A stretch of 14,429 nucleotides of DNA, taken from assembly GCA_905194705.1 (NCBI GenBank), contig CAJJTI010000039.1, forward strand, positions 1 through 14,429. Reading direction: 5' to 3'. Origin of the DNA: an uncultured Solobacterium sp. GTDB lineage: Bacteria > Bacillota_I > Bacilli_A > Erysipelotrichales > Erysipelotrichaceae. The notes under the pieces were generated by a model. The model was not told where the DNA came from, did not search any database, and worked only from the letters and a program-made list of their open reading frames with translations. Shown here piece after piece: positions 12,557 through 14,429 of the stretch. The first letter of the stretch is position 1; each line of letters opens with the position of its first letter. The translations under genes were made by a program, and so were the position numbers.

Positions 12557-14338
12557 TTATTTGTTATTAGCTGCATTAGTACCAGCAATTCTTCCGAATA
12601 CTGTAATATCAGCGATAGCACAAGAACCTAATCTGTTAGAACCATGAATTCCACCAGTAACTTCACCAGCAGCGTATAAGTTAGGAATAACATTTCCGTT
12701 AGTATCAATTACTTCTGCATTAGTGTTAATCTTTACACCACCCATTGTATGGTGAATAGCTGGCGTTGCTTCAACGATATAGAATGGACCATTTTCAATC
12801 TTCATGTTCATTGATAGACGATCAAAGTCATCATCTTTACCAGCATCAACATAACCATTATATGTTGCGATTGTCTTAGCTAGTTCTTCTTTATCAATTC
12901 CAAAGAAATCAGCAGCTTCATCAAGTGTATCAGCTTTAACAAGTTTCTTGTTAGCTGTTAAGTATTCCACTTCGCCACCATGGTTTTGAACAATAGAAGC
13001 TTTTTCCCAACCATCGTTATCCATAACTTCGTAGCATACTCCACCTGTTTGAGCTAGGATTGCTTGTGATAATACGTCACGACGACCTAATTCATTAACG
13101 AATCTATCGCCTTCTTTGTTGACCATAATTGAGTAACCGTATAGTCTTGCATCATCAACATATAATAAGCCACCTGAAACAACATCACACATTGGATAAG
13201 TTTGAATATATTCCATACCTACTAATTCTGCACCAGCTTCAATAGCCATTGTAATACCATCGCCAGTATCAGCTACAGAGTCTGTAGATTTATAGCCAAC
13301 TAATTCTGGATTGTATTGTTTAACCATATCTTGATTAGAACCAAAACCACCAGTAGCTAAAATAACACCACGGTTAGCTTTTAATGTATATGTATCACCA
13401 TTTGAAGATTCGCCATATACACCAATTGCCTTACCATCTTCCATTAAGATTTCTTTACCAGAAACATTATAGTAAAGAGTAATTCCAGCATCTTTTGCTT
13501 TAGCAACGAGCTTTGTAATTAATTCTTCACCTGTGGCTCCCTTTGGTACTAAGCTTCTTGTGATTGAGTGACCGCCAAAATGCATTAGTTCATCTGTCCA
13601 TTCGACTTTTACATCATCACGCAACCATTCAGCACCTGATAATGCATTTTCACATAATGTTTTAACAAGTTCTGGATCAGCTAAGTTATCTCCACCTGTT
13701 AGCATATCTTCAGCCATTGCTTCAGGTGAATCTTCAATACCTTCTTCTTTTTGAATCCAGTTATTTGGAGCGGCATATTCCGCACCAGAAATTAATGTGT
13801 TACCAGCAGACATTTGAAGTTTATCAATAACCGCAACTTTTGCACCTGCTTCACTTGCTGTAATAGCAGCAGATAAACCCGCACCACCTGCACCAATAAC
13901 GACAACATCATATGTTTCATCAACGTTAACTGGTTCGTGTTTTGGCACTTCTTTTTCAACTAATGTAGCACCAGACTTACTAATAGCGTCTTTTACTGCT
14001 TTTTTGAATCCGGCACTTGATAATGTCGCACCCGCAACCATGTCAACATCAGGTGAATTCTTTTCAAGCATTTCAGCTTTCATGATGTCCATAGAATCAG
14101 AAATGATTCCTGTTTCATGTGATTCTGTAACTTTAATGTCTGTTAATTCACCATTTGTTAAAGTTACATCAACGGCAATTTTGCCACCTTTTCCTGAACC
14201 TTCTCCAGAGAATGTCCCAGAAACGCCCTCACTTGCTACAGTAGGTGTAGTTGTAACTGTTGGTGTAGTTGTTCCACCACATCCAGCCAAACTAAGCATC
14301 ATTGCTGTAGTCGCAAGTAAAGAAATTAATTTTTTCAT
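12557..14338 (-). CDS. Secreted lipoprotein FMN/FAD flavoreductase of the fumarate/urocanate reductase family (UrdA-like)
   Basis: A 593-residue protein. Residues 1-20 are a lipoprotein signal ending LAGC, with Cys20 as the lipid anchor, followed by a Thr/Pro linker. Residues about 40-120 are an FMN-binding domain with DMVAGATLSS; Thr105 in GAT is the likely site of FMN attachment by an ApbE flavin transferase. Residues about 143 to the end are an FAD-binding fumarate-reductase-type domain starting VVVIGAGGAGLSAA. Active-site positions are Tyr381 in QTYPMC, Asp396, Arg419, HHTMGG (529-534) and Arg569 in GSNRLGS. Tyr381, Asp396 and Arg419 have the spacing I recall for UrdA Tyr373, Asp388 and Arg411, where fumarate reductase has His and Thr. 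No CXXCH haem motif is present, so electrons probably arrive by flavins, as in extracellular electron transfer of Gram-positives. It may reduce urocanate or a similar enoate. AGGAGG sets the start. Family is firm; substrate is a hypothesis. Confidence 0.92.
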   Translation of the reverse strand: MKKLISLLATTAMMLSLAGCGGTTTPTVTTTPTVASEGVSGTFSGEGSGKGGKIAVDVTLTNGELTDIKVTESHETGIISDSMDIMKAEMLEKNSPDVDMVAGATLSSAGFKKAVKDAISKSGATLVEKEVPKHEPVNVDETYDVVVIGAGGAGLSAAITASEAGAKVAVIDKLQMSAGNTLISGAEYAAPNNWIQKEEGIEDSPEAMAEDMLTGGDNLADPELVKTLCENALSGAEWLRDDVKVEWTDELMHFGGHSITRSLVPKGATGEELITKLVAKAKDAGITLYYNVSGKEILMEDGKAIGVYGESSNGDTYTLKANRGVILATGGFGSNQDMVKQYNPELVGYKSTDSVADTGDGITMAIEAGAELVGMEYIQTYPMCDVVSGGLLYVDDARLYGYSIMVNKEGDRFVNELGRRDVLSQAILAQTGGVCYEVMDNDGWEKASIVQNHGGEVEYLTANKKLVKADTLDEAADFFGIDKEELAKTIATYNGYVDAGKDDDFDRLSMNMKIENGPFYIVEATPAIHHTMGGVKINTNAEVIDTNGNVIPNLYAAGEVTGGIHGSNRLGSCAIADITVFGRIAGTNAANNK

Positions 14339-14392
14339 TTTCTTGCCCTCCTTAAAATGATTTGTGAATTAATTAACTTTCATTCAATTTCC

Positions 14393-14420
14393 ATTGTAGT
14401 CTCTTAATTTTCCATTTCAA
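14393..14420 (-). promoter_or_regulatory. Sigma-A-type promoter of the flavoreductase gene
   Basis: On the minus strand TTGAAA (14415-14420), a 16-nt spacer and TACAAT (14393-14398) sit about 55 nt before the ATG. With the terminator at 12496-12529 this makes the gene a single-gene transcription unit. Confidence 0.6.
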
Positions 14421-14429
14421 GGTCACCGA

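Overview
The window is AT-rich DNA in which every convincing gene lies on the minus strand, so transcription runs from high to low coordinates. Low GC, strong AGGAGG-type ribosome binding sites, mannose-family PTS permeases, GntR/HutC regulators and a lipoprotein signal with a LAGC lipobox all point to a gut-type low-GC Firmicute. Erysipelotrichales is my best guess, but that rank is inference.

Operon 1 (about 6503 down to 85) starts at a sigma-A-like promoter (6476-6503). It encodes a complete mannose/fructose/sorbose-family PTS as four separate polypeptides (EIIA, EIIB, EIIC, EIID). Next come two SIS-domain sugar-phosphate enzymes, one FrlB/FraB-like and one GlmS-isomerase/GfrE-like, then two tandem GntR/UTRA regulators and a terminator (85-123). 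Gene content and order resemble the gfrABCDEF Amadori-product locus of Salmonella (fructoselysine/glucoselysine PTS plus two deglycases), but here control is by GntR proteins.

Operon 2 (about 11762 down to 6596) starts at a very good promoter (TTGACA, 17 nt, TATTAT) with a perfect inverted repeat just downstream as a candidate operator. It encodes a second, diverged four-subunit PTS, one GfrE-like SIS protein, a HAD-family phosphatase/phosphomutase and a GntR/UTRA regulator that overlaps the HAD gene. It ends at a clear terminator (6596-6622). In both operons a long stem-loop follows the transporter plus first SIS gene and precedes the remaining genes. This suggests that the downstream genes are set to a different expression level.

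The 11836-12556 stretch holds no intact gene. It contains a dead AAA ATPase of the DUF4143-linked type, with a lost start codon, a frameshift and stop inside Walker A, and a large internal deletion. A tandem array of three 33-bp units sits in front of it, and a terminator lies at each end.

The last gene (12557-14338) is a secreted lipoprotein flavoreductase with FMN-binding and FAD-binding fumarate-reductase-type domains and its own promoter. Three active-site residues (Tyr381, Asp396, Arg419) have the spacing I recall for the Tyr/Asp/Arg set of urocanate reductase UrdA rather than the His/Thr set of fumarate reductase. It may therefore reduce urocanate to imidazole propionate or act on a related substrate outside the cell.

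Overall the window suggests a bacterium that takes up glycated amino acids or similar amino-sugar conjugates by PTS and cleaves them with SIS deglycases. A neighbouring extracellular flavin-based electron-accepting enzyme is transcribed separately.
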